64,000 nucleotides of DNA, taken from the NCBI GenBank assembly GCA_030068145.1, contig JAPJBO010000386.1:62001-126000 (forward strand). Direction: 5' to 3'. Each line of letters opens with the position of its first letter. The first letter of the stretch is position 1. The stretch is from Diplonema papillatum (Eukaryota; Euglenozoa; Diplonemea; Diplonemida; Diplonemidae). The notes under the pieces were generated by a model. It did not search any database and was not told the DNA's origin. It saw nothing but the letters and a program-made list of their open reading frames with translations. Positions 32,952 to 43,295 of this stretch are shown here, piece by piece. Both the position numbers and the translations under genes were made by a program.

Positions 32952-33025
32952 CTACAGGGGGGGGGCTAAATACAATTGTGCACAGGTGTGTCCTTTGAAT
33001 ACAATTGTATTTAGCCCCCCTGTAG
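32952..33025. repeat. 74-bp palindromic foldback element
   Basis: CTACAGGGGGGG then CTAAATACAATTGT (32952-32979) is answered by ACAATTGTATTTAG then CCCCCCTGTAG (33001-33025). The arms are nearly perfect inverse copies around a loop of about 20 bp. This is a small inverted-repeat transposon relic or a strong hairpin. Confidence 0.85.
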
Positions 33026-34573
33026 AGTGCTCGGGAGTCCTCCCAGCAGCCTTGCTGAGCTTTATTCTGCACCAAAGAGACAGTACCGGCCTCCTGGTGC
33101 TCTCGTTTGACCCTCTTCTGGTACAACATTACGCAGCGTTATATAGCGTCTCAGCACCGTTCCATACCGTTACAGGTTTGCACCATTTTTTATCAAGTGC
33201 GTTCAAATGAGTGCCACTTTGTGCAGGTCTTTGTTTATTGCAGTTTACTGAGGGAATAGGAGCAAGACGCATGGACGAGTACGACCACCTCGAATCGACA
33301 CCACAAGAATTCGGGGTGGGGCTGGCTTCGACGACTAGTAATATCCCGGTAAATGGTAGCACTCCTGAACTAGCCCGAACCAACAGGATCAAAGAATGTC
33401 AGGCACACCTTCCCGATTCTTTTTCAGCTTCCGCATTCTAATGCGGCTGCCCTCCCAGGGATGGGGGACATCCGGCTGCTCCATAAAACATCCATTTCTC
33501 ACAGCGGGAGATTTCACTGGGGAGTTGATGCACCACGAAAGTCGATTAGAAAACTCTACACAGCCTTGAAGTCAAGTTTTCCCACCCTCCCTAACCCCCC
33601 GGTGACCTCACCCAAGCTCGTTTCCCCGGGTTAAGGCAGTCTCAACATTCCCTTGCGCTAGTGATATCAGTTACAAAGACGTGTTCTTACTTCTCCCTTT
33701 CTTCTAGGCAGTTCTGTCAGACGATACGAATCTCCCTTCGTTACGTGTTTCGAGAAGCTACAATGTAGTCTCCGGTTGACCGTTGAGGCAGGAGGAAGAC
33801 CAAGCCCAGCAGAGCAGCTGTCCTCCAGATGGACAGCAGACTACCGATACGCCGGTCCATCGCGTTCCGCGACGGTCTATCAGGCCCATCCCTATCTCCT
33901 GGAGCTGCATATTGCGAGGTGCTGTCTGCAGAGCAGAAACTCCCTTGCGATGTCCCATGCAATCCGCACATTTCGCCCGTCCCGTTCCCAGTACTGAAAT
34001 ATACCCGAAGTGAAGGGAATCCGCTTCTCTGGTACGTCGCGGCTGTCAATGCCGTGCGTCCAGTCGTGTCGGGCTTCCCCTTCGAAGTGGCATAAGGTCC
34101 CCCTTGCCAGGTCAACTTCTTTGCTGGCCTTTCCGGAACGATATCTTGCTTGCGGAAAGCAGGGATATCGTTGCAACGGTGGCCCCGAGGTCGCGGTGGT
34201 CTTCGTGGTTGGGTCGTCACCCGAACACCTCGTGCACCAAGTCAGCAGCTTATTGCAGGGGCCACTCGGAATCCCATAAAAATATCTTCCAGCTGAACAA
34301 CCTTCGCTGGGATGGCGCCGTGTTGGCTTCTGGCCCCGGGGACGAGCTGCCATCCGAACTGCAGGGTGAGACGCTGGCCGATGGTTTTCCAGCCGCTCCG
34401 AACTTTCAGCTCCGGGCAGTCCTCCAGCTTTTTCACCAGCTCTTCGGAGACACCTTGCACCGGCTGGATGTTTTTTAGAGTTATAGTTTGCTTAAGAATC
34501 CGGGATTTTAGAGTCTCCGGGTGACCTTCGTCGAATGGGTTCTTCTAAAGTTAATACGTATTGGGCGGGTTTG
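33026..34573. other. Intron B-C stretch, no assignable gene
   Basis: Minus-strand frames of 60-160 codons at 33741-34460 are Cys/Arg-rich in places and overlap one another in different frames, which suggests a frameshifted old coding region. I could not match any family. TCTCCGGTTGACC words near 33770 and 34515 recur at 20380, 21580 and 28310, tying this stretch to the repeat module flanks. Confidence 0.4.
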
Positions 34574-34717
34574 GGGGGGCATTAGGGATGCCCCTTTTTA
34601 AATTCTGACGATGAAAAAGACAAAAAGGACGAAAACGGACGAAAAAGGACATGAAAAGGGACAGCGCTGGGAGTCTCCTACTACGTAATCTGACATGTCT
34701 TTTTTGCGCTTTTCTGT

Positions 34718-34909
34718 CTATTTGGACTTGTTTTTTTCCTGCCGCATCGCGGTAGTGGAGATGGCAGTCACTTTGTGAAGCCTTGCCAGGTCCAATATTT
34801 CTCGACCATCACTTTGCCAACCCATGGAGCTAAAGACTCTCTCCTGAACAGCAGTGTGAGGGACATTGGCACAAAGACGCCTTGCCTTAGGCGCGAAGCA
34901 ACCGCCCAA
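34718..34909 (-). pseudogene. hAT transposase C-terminal dimerisation remnant
   Basis: NVPHTAVQERVFSSMGW followed by LARLHKVTAIS matches the end of the hAT dimerisation domain (x-AxxERxFSxMG). It lies downstream of, and on the same strand as, the BED fragment, at the expected end of the protein. Confidence 0.65.
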
Positions 34910-34966
34910 AACGTTTCTGGCGATGACTTTTCATCACTACGCAGCATGCGCGAATTGAATGGTGCT

Positions 34967-35611
34967 TCACAAGAGAGAAAGGAAGAAGGTTCCCGCAAAA
35001 TATGCTCTAAACCGTTGTGGACTACCCTCGAGTACGCGAACCCGCAAACCCGCACCTGAACGAGTAGCTTCTCTCACCACAACCCTTCTTAGCGAGGGAC
35101 GGTTCTGGCGGAGTGCCTTCTTGAAGAAGGGGTTGAAGGCGAAGGAAAAGGGAATCCCTCCGGTATAGAATGCCATCGCCCATGCGGCGTCGATCTCATT
35201 CTGTTCCAAAGGGGTCACCTTGTCCACAACAGCAAGTGTGGACTGACGAAGCCTCTTGAGCGGGAGTGGTGCTTGTTGCTGCGGCTGTGGGGCTGGTGCT
35301 TCTGCATGTGGTGCTTGCTGCTGCGGCTGCGGGAAGTCATCAAGGTCAACGTCGTGTACAACTGGCACATGAGTTACGTCTACATCAGACTCGTCCTCAT
35401 TCTCCCGCTTCCGTTTCTTTGCTTCCTCCTGTCTGGCTTTTTCGCGGATCCTAGGTGTCGCATCTCTACATTCAGCGATGTGCTGTTTCCGCCTTGTCGA
35501 GTTTGACTGCGTGTGCATTGTGCCACTGCAGCCACTGCATTTAAGCACACCGCCTGCTTGTACGAACAATTCCCATGTCCAGCACCTGCTCCGTTGCATC
35601 GTTGTTTTCAA
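34967..35611 (-). pseudogene. hAT transposase N-terminus: BED zinc finger
   Basis: The first about 170 codons resemble a hAT transposase start. CSGCSGTMHTQSN-STRRKQHIAEC gives a BED-type C-x2-C...H-x(3-5)-C finger at residues about 25-48. A basic/acidic linker rich in Gln and Pro follows, then QSTLAVVDKVTPLEQNEID and GGIPFSFAFNPFFKKAL, the conserved block that precedes the catalytic core. The frame then leaves homology near PSLRR. The catalytic core is absent; the C-terminal end lies at 34718-34909. The remaining residues of the open frame are probably read-through into noncoding sequence. Confidence 0.75.
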
Positions 35612-36011
35612 CTTTTCTTTTCTTTCTTTTAAATTTTCCTTTTTTGTCCTAGCATCTATCCGCGTGAGTTCTTACTTTGACTCAATTCAATTTACGTACG
35701 GGATAGTAGTGGGGCGACCGGATACTCCTCGGAGAGATGGTCCCTGCACTCTAACTCGTCTCTCTCTCTCTCTCAATTTCTTTACATCGTTTCTACAGTG
35801 AAAACCCTTGCATGTCCTTTTTCGTCTTTTCGTCCTTTTTCCCGAAAATGAAAAAGGACGAAAAAGACGAAAAGGACCGTCGGGTTGAAAAAGGACAAGA
35901 GGCATCCCCCAAGGGGTTCTCCGCGCTATGCCGGCAAGTGTCCGCCAAAGTCTAACTGACACGTTCCCAAGACCCTTTTTCCTATATTGGGCATGACACA
36001 CACACGCACAG

Positions 36012-36266
36012 GACATGGGAACTGCGGCTGACTTGAAGTTCTACGTGGTGCCGGACCTGCGGAAGAAGCTGGCCGCGATCCGGGAGAAGAAGCAAGACGT
36101 CGACACCGCGAGGCAAGACGCGACGCAGGAGCCCGAATCGCCTCTGTCCCCTCACTCGGCGCCTCCTCTGACCACGGAGACAGTCACCCCGAAGCACGTC
36201 GCTGAGATCGTTTCGCAGTGGACCGGCATCCCGGTGTCGAAGCTGTCGCGGTCTGAGAAGCAAAAG
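36012..36266 (+). CDS. clpB: ClpB/HSP101 exon C: end of middle domain and linker to NBD2
   Basis: The 85 codons run DMGTAADLKFYVVPDLRKKL, the return helix of the middle-domain coiled coil, then a Ser/Pro/Thr-rich insert (about residues 42-58), then VTPKHVAEIVSQWTGIPVSKL. The last stretch is the highly conserved entry to NBD2. Splice sites are CGCACAG before GACATG and CAAAAG before GTCCCC, both phase 0, so SEKQK joins [15 protein letters not shown] of exon D with no gap. This is the one exon of the five without a duplicate in the window. Confidence 0.92.
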
Positions 36267-36321
36267 GTCCCCAATTCTTCTCCCTTACCCCGAATCGACA
36301 CGTGACAAGTACCTACCAGTC

Positions 36322-36465
36322 TAGTAAAGGATCGCAGCAGTACCATTCTTCGTCCGGACTACTGACAGGCCTTCAACTAGGGCACAGTACGCTGCTCATC
36401 AGCAGCTATAGTAAGGGATTGCATTAGTACTATCGTCCCTCGGGACTACTGACAGGCCTTCAACT
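36322..36465. repeat. Diverged tandem pair ending GGACTACTGACAGGCC
   Basis: Two units of about 58 bp at 36322-36380 and 36408-36465 share TAGTA-A-GGAT and GGACTACTGACAGGCCTTCA. The intervening GGGCACAGTACGCTGCTC and the following GAGCAGCGCACTGTGC form an inverted pair. A later run of TGTACTTGTCAT 13-mers lies at 36891-36945. Confidence 0.75.
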
Positions 36466-36719
36466 ACCCTGAGCAGCGCACTGTGCACGTGGACGGGGGA
36501 CCACCGTGAGGAGGTTGGCATCTCCGATTTAGATCCCCTCATACTAGGATGCACTTGTCACACGACAAGTACAGTACCAGAAGGAGGGGTGGATTGGGTC
36601 CGAAGATATTCCGGCAAAGTACGATCTGACTGCGCATGTGAGATACCTTGCCCTCGTCCAGAGCCTGTGCGTTCTGAGGCTGAATGTTCAATACCCTATC
36701 AAAAGAAAATCACGTATAA

Positions 36720-36796
36720 CACAGCGGTGGCCAACAGCATCATCAGGTCCCGTGCAGGGATTTCGAGGGAGGAGCAGCCTTCCGGGTCGTGGCAAG
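36720..36796 (+). pseudogene. Partial duplicate of ClpB exon D, copy 1
   Basis: This contains only the codons for [21 protein letters not shown]. The splice acceptor and the first 18 or so codons are deleted between ATAACACA and CAGCGG, and homology stops at CCGGGTCGT, just before the Walker A codons. The tail GGCAAGTGTACGCTTGG is shared with copy 2. Confidence 0.85.
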
Positions 36797-37079
36797 TGTA
36801 CGCTTGGCGAGTGTACGCGATTCGAGAAAAAAAGCCCTCGATAAACTAGCCATAGTTAAGGCTAGTATGCTTGTCGTATTGTTACGGATTGTACTTGTCA
36901 TTGTACTTGTCATTGTACTTGTCATTGTACTTGTCATACGACAAAGTACAACGGTACGTGGTGTAATATTCTGGCAAAGTACGATGTTGCGCCATGTTCA
37001 ATCCCCCCCTACCGAGGTAGTTGTAGCTGATCTCCTGAGTTCATTCTCTCAAAGAAAATCACATATATCACATTATAAG

Positions 37080-37206
37080 GTGCTCTCGCTGGAAGACACG
37101 ATGAACAAGCGCGTGATCGGCCAGCCGCAAGCTGTCACAGCGGTGACCAACAGCATCATCAGGTCCCGCGCAGGGCTTTCGAGGGAGGAGCAGCCTTCCG
37201 GGTCGT
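37080..37206 (+). pseudogene. Partial duplicate of ClpB exon D, copy 2
   Basis: This retains the acceptor (ATTATAAG before GTG) and reads [21 protein letters not shown] and [17 protein letters not shown]. It is then cut at the same CCGGGTCGT breakpoint as copy 1, before Walker A. The following segment, containing AAACTAGCCATAGTTA, repeats the sequence after copy 1. Confidence 0.87.
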
Positions 37207-37417
37207 GGCAAGTGTACGCTTGGCAAGTGTACGCGAACCGAGAGAAAAAGCCCTCAATAAACTAGCCATAGTTAGGGCTAGTATGCTTGTTGTATTGTTC
37301 GACAAGTACAACGGTACGTGGTGTATTATTCTGGCAAAGTACGATGTTGCGCCATGTTCAATCCCCCCCTACCGTAGTTCATTCTCTCAAAGAAAATCAC
37401 ATATAACACATTATAAG

Positions 37418-37718
37418 GTGCTCTCGCTGGAAGACACGATGAACAAGCGCGTGATCGGCCAGCCGCAAGCTGTCACAGCGGTGGCCAACAGCATCATCAG
37501 GTCCCGCGCAGGGCTTTCGAGGGAGGAGCAGCCTTCCGGGTCGTTCTTGTTCCTCGGCTCGACGGGCACCGGCAAGACGGAGCTGGCCAAAGCGCTGGCA
37601 GCAGAGCTTTTCGACGACGAGAAGAATATCGTCCGCTTCGACATGTCGGAGTACATGGAAGAACACTCCGTCGCGAAGCTCATTGGAGCTCCTCCGGGAT
37701 ACATCGGGTACCAGGAAG
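37418..37718 (+). CDS. clpB: ClpB/HSP101 exon D: NBD2 Walker A and pore loop
   Basis: The 301-bp exon reads [15 protein letters not shown], the NBD2 start, then [19 protein letters not shown] with Walker A GSTGTGKT at exon residues 47-54, [17 protein letters not shown], and the second pore loop [12 protein letters not shown]. It ends CCAGGAAG before GCATGC, a GC donor, in phase 1. The missing two bases are supplied by GAGGTCAG of exon E to give EGGQLTEAV, exactly as in the family. This is the only full-length copy of three. Confidence 0.93.
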
Positions 37719-38820
37719 GCATGCTTTTGTACTTCCAACTTTCAGCTTTACCAGCTTCGGCTGACACCATTTGCGCGGTTAAGAAGACGACTGAAAGCAC
37801 AGACACAAAGATAGCTCAAAGCATTTGCAGAATAACACGAAAATCCTCTAGGCAAAAACCCGTTTTCACGTTTCTCCTTTACCTTGCATCAAATAGTGCT
37901 TTTGTACTTCCAACTTTCAGCTTTACCAGCTTCGGCTGACACCATTTGCGCACTTAACCATGGTTAAGAAGACGACTGAAAGCACAGACACAAAGATAGC
38001 TCAAAGCATTTGCAGAATAACACGAAAATCCTCTAGGCAAAAACCCGTTTTCACGTTTCTCCTTTACCTTGCATCAAATAGTGCTTTTGTACTTCCAACT
38101 TTCAGCTTTACCAGCTTCGGCTGACACCATTTGCGCACTTAACCATGGTTAAGAAGACGACTGAAAGCACAGACACAAAGATAGCTCAAAGCATTTGCAG
38201 AATAACACGAAAATCCTCTAGGCAAAAACCCGTTTTCACGTTTCTCCTTTACCTTGCATCAAATAGTGCTTTTGTACTTCCAACTTTCAGCTTTACCAGC
38301 TTCGGCTGACACCATTTGCGCACTTAACCATGGTTAAGAAGACGACTGAAAGCACAGACACAAAGATAGCTCAAAGCATTTGCAGAATAACACGAAAATC
38401 CTCTAGGCAAAAACCCGTTTTCACGTTTCTCCTTTACCTTGCATCAAATAGTGCTTTTGTACTTCCAACTTTCAGCTTTACCAGCTTCGGCTGACACCAT
38501 TTGCGCACTTAACCATGGTTAAGAAGACGACTGAAAGCACAGACACAAAGATAGCTCAAAGCATTTGCAGAATAACATGAAAGTCCTCTAGGCAAAAACC
38601 CGTTTTCACGTTTCTCCTTTACCTTGCATCAAATAGTGCTTTTGTACCTCCAACTTTCAGCTTTACCAGCTTCGGCTGACACCATTTGCGCACTTAACCA
38701 TGGTTAAGAAGACGACTGAAAGCACAGACACAAAGATAGCTCAAAGCATTTGCAGAATAACACGAAAGTCCTCTAGGCAAAAACCCGTTTTCACGTTTCT
38801 CCTTTACCTTGCATCAAATA
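37719..38820. repeat. 185-bp tandem array, six units, beginning at the exon D donor
   Basis: The period was measured from TTTGTACTTCCAAC at 37901 and 38086. The array begins within a few bases of the GC splice donor of exon D. Each unit after the first contains the perfect 16-bp palindrome CTTAACCATGGTTAAG. Units are nearly identical, with one or two substitutions in the last two. A short plus-strand frame inside each unit is not conserved beyond the repeat. Confidence 0.96.
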
Positions 38821-39009
38821 GGTGTCACGGCAAGTTTTGGCAGCCGCACAACAAAATTGGCGGAAGAAGGCGAAGGCGACCACACCCGAGTCAAGGGTAC
38901 AACGAAAGAAAGAGGAAGGCCCTTAAAGCAAGCGGCTACCAGAAACGTCCGTGACGTCCCCAAGCACTCCAGTGCCCTCGAGAGTGAAAAAACGTGCAAG
39001 CCTGTCCGC
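38821..39009. other. Short unique intron stretch between two arrays
   Basis: A Lys/Arg-rich frame crosses it but no feature can be assigned. Confidence 0.4.
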
Positions 39010-40440
39010 ACCTGTGCCCCTCCACGCAATCTCCAGAACCGCAAGAAAGCCCAGCGCCCCTGGCGCCACAAGTACTCGACCTTGACGACGCAATGACAGG
39101 TGATGACGTCATAAAGTAACCTTAAGCGGGCGACACAGTGCATGCTAATCCATGTGGTTGTCATGTACTTAAAAGAACTCAATGCTTAACCTGTGCCCCT
39201 CCACGCAATCTCCAGAACCGCAAGAAAGCCCAGCGCCCCTGGTGCCACAAGTACTCGACCTTGACGACGCAATGACAGGTGATGACGTCATAAAGTAACC
39301 TTAAGCGGGCGACACAGTGCATGCTAATCCATGTGGTTGTCATGTACTTAAAAGAACTCAATGCTTAACCTGTGCCCCTCCACGCAATCTCCAGAACCGC
39401 AAGAAAGCCCAGCGCCCCTGGCGCCACAAGTACTCGACCTTGACGACGCAATGACAGGTGACGACGTCATAAAGTAACCTTAAGCGGGCGACACAGTGCA
39501 TGCTAATCCATGTGGTTGTCATGTACTTAAAAGAACTCAATGCTTAACCTGTGCCCCTCCACGCAATCTCCAGAACCGCAAGAAAGCCCAGCGCCCCTGG
39601 CGCCACAAGTACTCGACCTTGACGACGCAATGACAGGTGACGACGTCATAAAGTAACCTTAAGCGGGCGACACAGTGCATGCTAATCCATGTGGTTGTCA
39701 TGTACTTAAAAGAACTCAATGCTTAACCTGTGCCCCCCCACGCAATCTCCAGAACCGCAAGAAAGCCCAGCGCCCCTGGCGCCACAAGTACTCGACCTTG
39801 ACGACGCAATGACAGGTGACGACGTCATAAAGTAACCTTAAGCGGGCGACACAGTGCATGCTAATCCATGTGGTTTCATGTACTTAAAAGAACTCAATGC
39901 TTAACCTGTGCCCCTCCACGCAATCTCCAGAACCGCAAGAAAGCCCAGCGCCCCTGGCGCCACAAGTACTCGACCTTGACGACGCAATGACAGGTGACGA
40001 CGTCATAAAGTAACCTTAAGCGGCGACACAGTGCATGCTAATCCATGTGGTTGTCATGTACTTAAAAGAACTCAATGCTTAACCTGTGCCCCCCCACGCA
40101 ATCTCCAGAACCGCAAGAAAGCCCAGCGCCCCTGGCGCCACAAGTACTCGACCTTGACGACGCAATGACAGGTGACGACGTCATAAAGTAACCTTAAGCG
40201 GGCGACACAGTGCATGCTAATCCATGTGGTTGTCATGTACTTAAAAGAACTCAATGCTTAACCTGTGCCCCTCCACGCAATCTCCAGAACCGCAAGAAAG
40301 CCCAGCGCCCCTGGCGCCACAAGTACTCGACCTTGACGACGCAATGACAGGTGACGACGTCATAAAGTAACCTTAAGCGGCGACACAGTGCATGCTAATC
40401 CGTGTGGTTCATGTACTTAAAAGAACTCAATGCTTAACAA
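39010..40440. repeat. 179-bp tandem array, eight units
   Basis: The period was measured from ACCTGTGCCC at 39010 and 39189. Each unit contains GGTGA(T/C)GACGTCATAA, which includes the CRE-like palindrome TGACGTCA, and GTGCATGCTAATCC. Units differ by a few substitutions and small deletions. The last unit ends at AATGCTTAAC before the short spacer to the exon E copies. Confidence 0.96.
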
Positions 40441-40551
40441 ATTATGGAACACACTGTTGTTACAGTCTCATCTACCAATGCCGCCCTTACCAACGTATTG
40501 CACTCTCACGAACTGAATGCCACGCACTCACTTATAGCACACACCTGACAG

Positions 40552-40975
40552 GAGGTCCAGCTTACGGAGGCAGTCAGGCGGCGGCCATACTCGGTTGTTC
40601 TGTTCGATGAGGTCGAGAAGGCGCACCGCGACGTGTGGAACCTCCTCCTGCAGGTCCTCGACGAGGGCCGCCTGACGGACTCTCACAAGCGGACGGTCAA
40701 GTTCAACAACTGCATCATCATCATGACCAGCAACCTCGGGTCGCAGCACCTTGTGGACCACTTGCAGGACCCGGCCCGGGTCTCGTGGCCGGCCGCGTCG
40801 GAGATGGTGATGCAGGCTGTGAGAAGCCACTTCCGGCCCGAGTTTTTGAACCGCCTAGACGACATCATCGTGTTCAGACCGCTCCAAAAGGACGACCTGC
40901 GTGTGATCGTGCAAACTTTGCTCCGCAGCGTCGCGCTGCGGCTGGCGGCGTAGAGCTTCAAACTCGAAGTGAACG
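40552..40975 (+). pseudogene. Duplicate of ClpB exon E, copy 1, broken
   Basis: Nearly identical to the first 400 bp of exon E, including the acceptor. It has an extra C after GAGGT that shifts the frame within the first codons, a TAG after LRLAA where the intact exon reads TTG, and loss of homology about 40 bp further on. The upstream CTCATCTACCAATGCC and TATTGCACTCTCACGAACT sequence is repeated before both copies, so the duplicated unit is about 620 bp. Confidence 0.92.
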
Positions 40976-41174
40976 AAATGCCACACTCACCTCACCTACG
41001 TAACACACACTTGATACACTCTGATCTACTAGATGCCACACTCACTCACTTGTTACAGTCTCACCTACTTAACACTCACCTGTTACAGTCTCATCTACCA
41101 ATGCCACCCTCACCCACGTATTGCACTCTCACGAACTAAATGCCACGCACTCCCTTATAGCACACACCTAACAG

Positions 41175-41851
41175 GAGGTCAGCTTACGGAGGCAGTCAGG
41201 CGGCGGCCATACTCGGTTGTTCTGTTCGATGAGGTTGAGAAGGCGCACCGCGACGTGTGGAACCTCCTCCTGCAGGTCCTCGACGAGGGCCGCCTGACGG
41301 ACTCTCACAAGCGGACGGTCAAGTTCAACAACTGCATCATCATCATGACCAGCAACCTCGGGTCGCAGCACCTTGTGGACCACTTGCAGGACCCGGCCCG
41401 GGTCTCGTGGCCGGCCGCGTCGGAGATGGTGATGCAGGCTGTGAGAAGCCACTTCCGGCCCGAGTTTTTGAACCGCCTAGACGACATCATCGTGTTCAGA
41501 CCGCTCCAAAAGGACGACCTGCGTGTGATCGTGCAAACTTTGCTCCGCAGCGTCGCGCTGCGGCTGGCGGCGTTGAGCATCAAGCTCGAAGTGATGCCGG
41601 AGGCTATTGAGCACATCGTCGACTCGCAATACAACCCTGTGTACGGCGCCCGCCCTGTGCGCCGCTTCGTCGAAAAAGAGATCGTCACGCAAGTTAGCAG
41701 GATCACGCTGGGAGACAGGCGCCCGGCCGACGGAGAACACATCCAGGTGGGCTACGACGCGAGCGCCAAGCTGCTGACCTACACTTCCGTGAGCAAAGCC
41801 CGCTCGGCACCCGACGACGGGACTTCCCCGAAAAAGAAGCGCAAGCGGTGA
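41175..41851 (+). CDS. clpB: ClpB/HSP101 exon E: C-terminal NBD2 and tail
   Basis: The final exon (225 codons plus stop) carries GQLTEAVRRRPYSVVLFDEV with Walker B VVLFDE, then LLQVLDEGRLTD, IIMTSNLGSQH (sensor 1), HFRPEFLNRLDDIIVF with the arginine finger, and YNPVYGARPVRRFVEKEI (sensor 2 GAR). About 30 residues follow the usual end, finishing SPKKKRKR. That cluster is a classical monopartite nuclear import sequence in form and is not typical of ClpB/HSP101, from general knowledge. The acceptor is CTAACAG before GAGGTC. With exons A-D the product is about 755 residues without the N domain. Confidence 0.93.
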
Positions 41852-42554
41852 GGCAGACGAGAAGCACAGTGTTCGCGCTGGGGAAATACTCGACGTAGCT
41901 GCTTCGACTCCGAATGGAAGGGGGGAAATATAGAGGTTAAGGGGCAAACAATACAAACACAACCTGATTTGTTCTTCGCTTACACCACCGTGTGTTGCTT
42001 TCTCACTCAGGACTTTGACCTGTTGTGTTTGTGTGATTTGTCGTGTCGGGGTAGACCCGCATGACCTCACGTCCGTTCAACACGTGGTTCGGTAGTTACA
42101 GCACTTGGGATCCCTTCTGTTCTTTGTCGGGCAGCATCGTCGAGCATTTCCTTTCAAGCTGGCGCTTATGTAAAAAAAGAAGTGGCTGCTTTCAGCGCTG
42201 GGGGAAAAGAAAAACAAAAAAATGGCTCGAAAATTAATCAGCTGATCGCGCGCACACTGAGCACGCACATAGGAAATACGAGCGCGCCGCGCTAAAGCAA
42301 GTCGAATCGTCGGCAATTAGGCAACGAAGACACACGCACCCACGTTTTTGGAATTACAGTTGATTTCGCTTCCTTTCTCCTGCCACCGCTCCTCTCCTCT
42401 AGCTTCACGCATTCGGCTGGTAGCGACCAGAACCGACATCCTCGCACCTTCACCGCCACTCCTCCCCCCTCCCACACCTCTTTGTTCTCGAATGAACTGC
42501 CGAGGCTCGAGAGCGGAGCAGCTTCCCATTCTCTCACTCTCGCTTTGGCTTGCG
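41852..42554. other. ClpB 3' flank and intergenic region
   Basis: No gene was recognised. GAAGCTGGCGCTTATG near 42155 is like the GCAGGTGCTTATAC word after the shared block in the exon A/B introns. Short frames on both strands lack support. Confidence 0.45.
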
Positions 42555-43112
42555 TAGCGACAGCCCAGCTGGGGCCGAAGGACACTCCTGCAGCGCTTTA
42601 CGCTCAAGTGTCAGACTACTGGCCACGCTCTCGTCCAGCATCATCATCTCATATACAAACGTCACATTCACACTGCGCCACTCCATCTCTACCCCTCAAG
42701 CACACGCCCCACAGGAAGTGAAAGAAATATAGAACAAGCAAGGACGCCAACCATCGGAGCGACATGAAATAACGACATGCAATCGCTGACTGCTCTTTCA
42801 CGGCTGGGCCAACGTAGCAGCGTTGCTATGTTTCGCTGGCATGGCGACAGACCAGCTGGACCAGCGGACTCTCCTGCAGCGCTTTGCGCTCAAGTCTCTA
42901 TATAGACCTCTGGCCACGCGGCGTCATCCCATGTACAAACGTCACATTTACACTGCGCCACCCAGTCTAAACTCACGCCCTACAGGAAGTAAAAGAAACA
43001 TAACGAGGAATAATCGTCGACTGCTCTTTTCACACGGCTGGGCCAGCGTAGCAGCGTTGCTTTGTTTCGCGGGCATGGCGACAGCCCAGCTGGACCAGCG
43101 GACACTCCTGCA
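42555..43112 (+). pseudogene. Three copies of the first exon of the 94-residue gene
   Basis: The segment coding MATAQLDQRTLLQ, with its upstream GCTGGGCCAACGTAGCAGCG, occurs at about 42555-42612 (start lost, frameshifted), 42841-42897 (MATDQLDQRTLLQRFALKS) and 43075-43112 (MATAQLDQRTLLQ then stop). Between them lie repeated intron-like blocks with ACAAACGTCACATT and TACACTGCGCCAC. The complete gene is at 53490-53774, about 10 kb away, so the copies were separated by later insertions. Some may act as alternative first exons, but no continuation was seen here. Confidence 0.75.
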
Positions 43113-43235
43113 GTGAGTTTAGACTGGGTGGCGCAGTGTAAATGTGACGTTTGTACATGGGATGACGATGCGAGAGCGTGGCCAGTAGTCTCGAGACGAG
43201 ACCTGTCTCATCAGGCTATTAAACAAGATAAATTA
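43113..43235 (-). repeat. Inverted copy of the 53.1-53.4 kb intron block
   Basis: GTTTAGACTGGGTGGCGCAG through GTCTCGAGACGAGACC is the inverse of sequence at 53136-53232 and 53293-53385. It begins right after the third first-exon copy, marking an inversion breakpoint. Confidence 0.8.
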
Positions 43236-43295
43236 AATTCGGACGTCGGAGCGGCGACGACGGCTCAGAAGGCAACCGCACCGAAGAAAGAATTT
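43215..43295. repeat. About 80-bp direct repeat, left copy
   Basis: TTAAATTCGGACGTCGGAGC through ACCGCACCGAAG recurs at 44948-45028. The pair brackets about 1.65 kb. Confidence 0.85.

Larger units (their letters stand above)
34574..35915 (-). mobile_element. Internally deleted hAT transposon 2
   Basis: The left end AGGGATGCCCCTTTTT and the right end (inverse GGGGGATGCCTCTTGTCCTTTTT) form imperfect terminal inverted repeats. Inside them are clustered subterminal AAAAAGGACGAAAA motifs at 34610-34660 and, inverted, 35815-35900. The minus strand carries both ends of a hAT transposase with the middle missing. The element is thus non-autonomous. It sits about 100 bp before ClpB exon C. Confidence 0.7.

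Noticed and set aside
39179..40254. Repeated 60-codon minus-strand frames (MSSFKYMTTTWISM)
   Set aside because: They are by-products of the 179-bp array inside a ClpB intron, and the frame is lost in units with small deletions.
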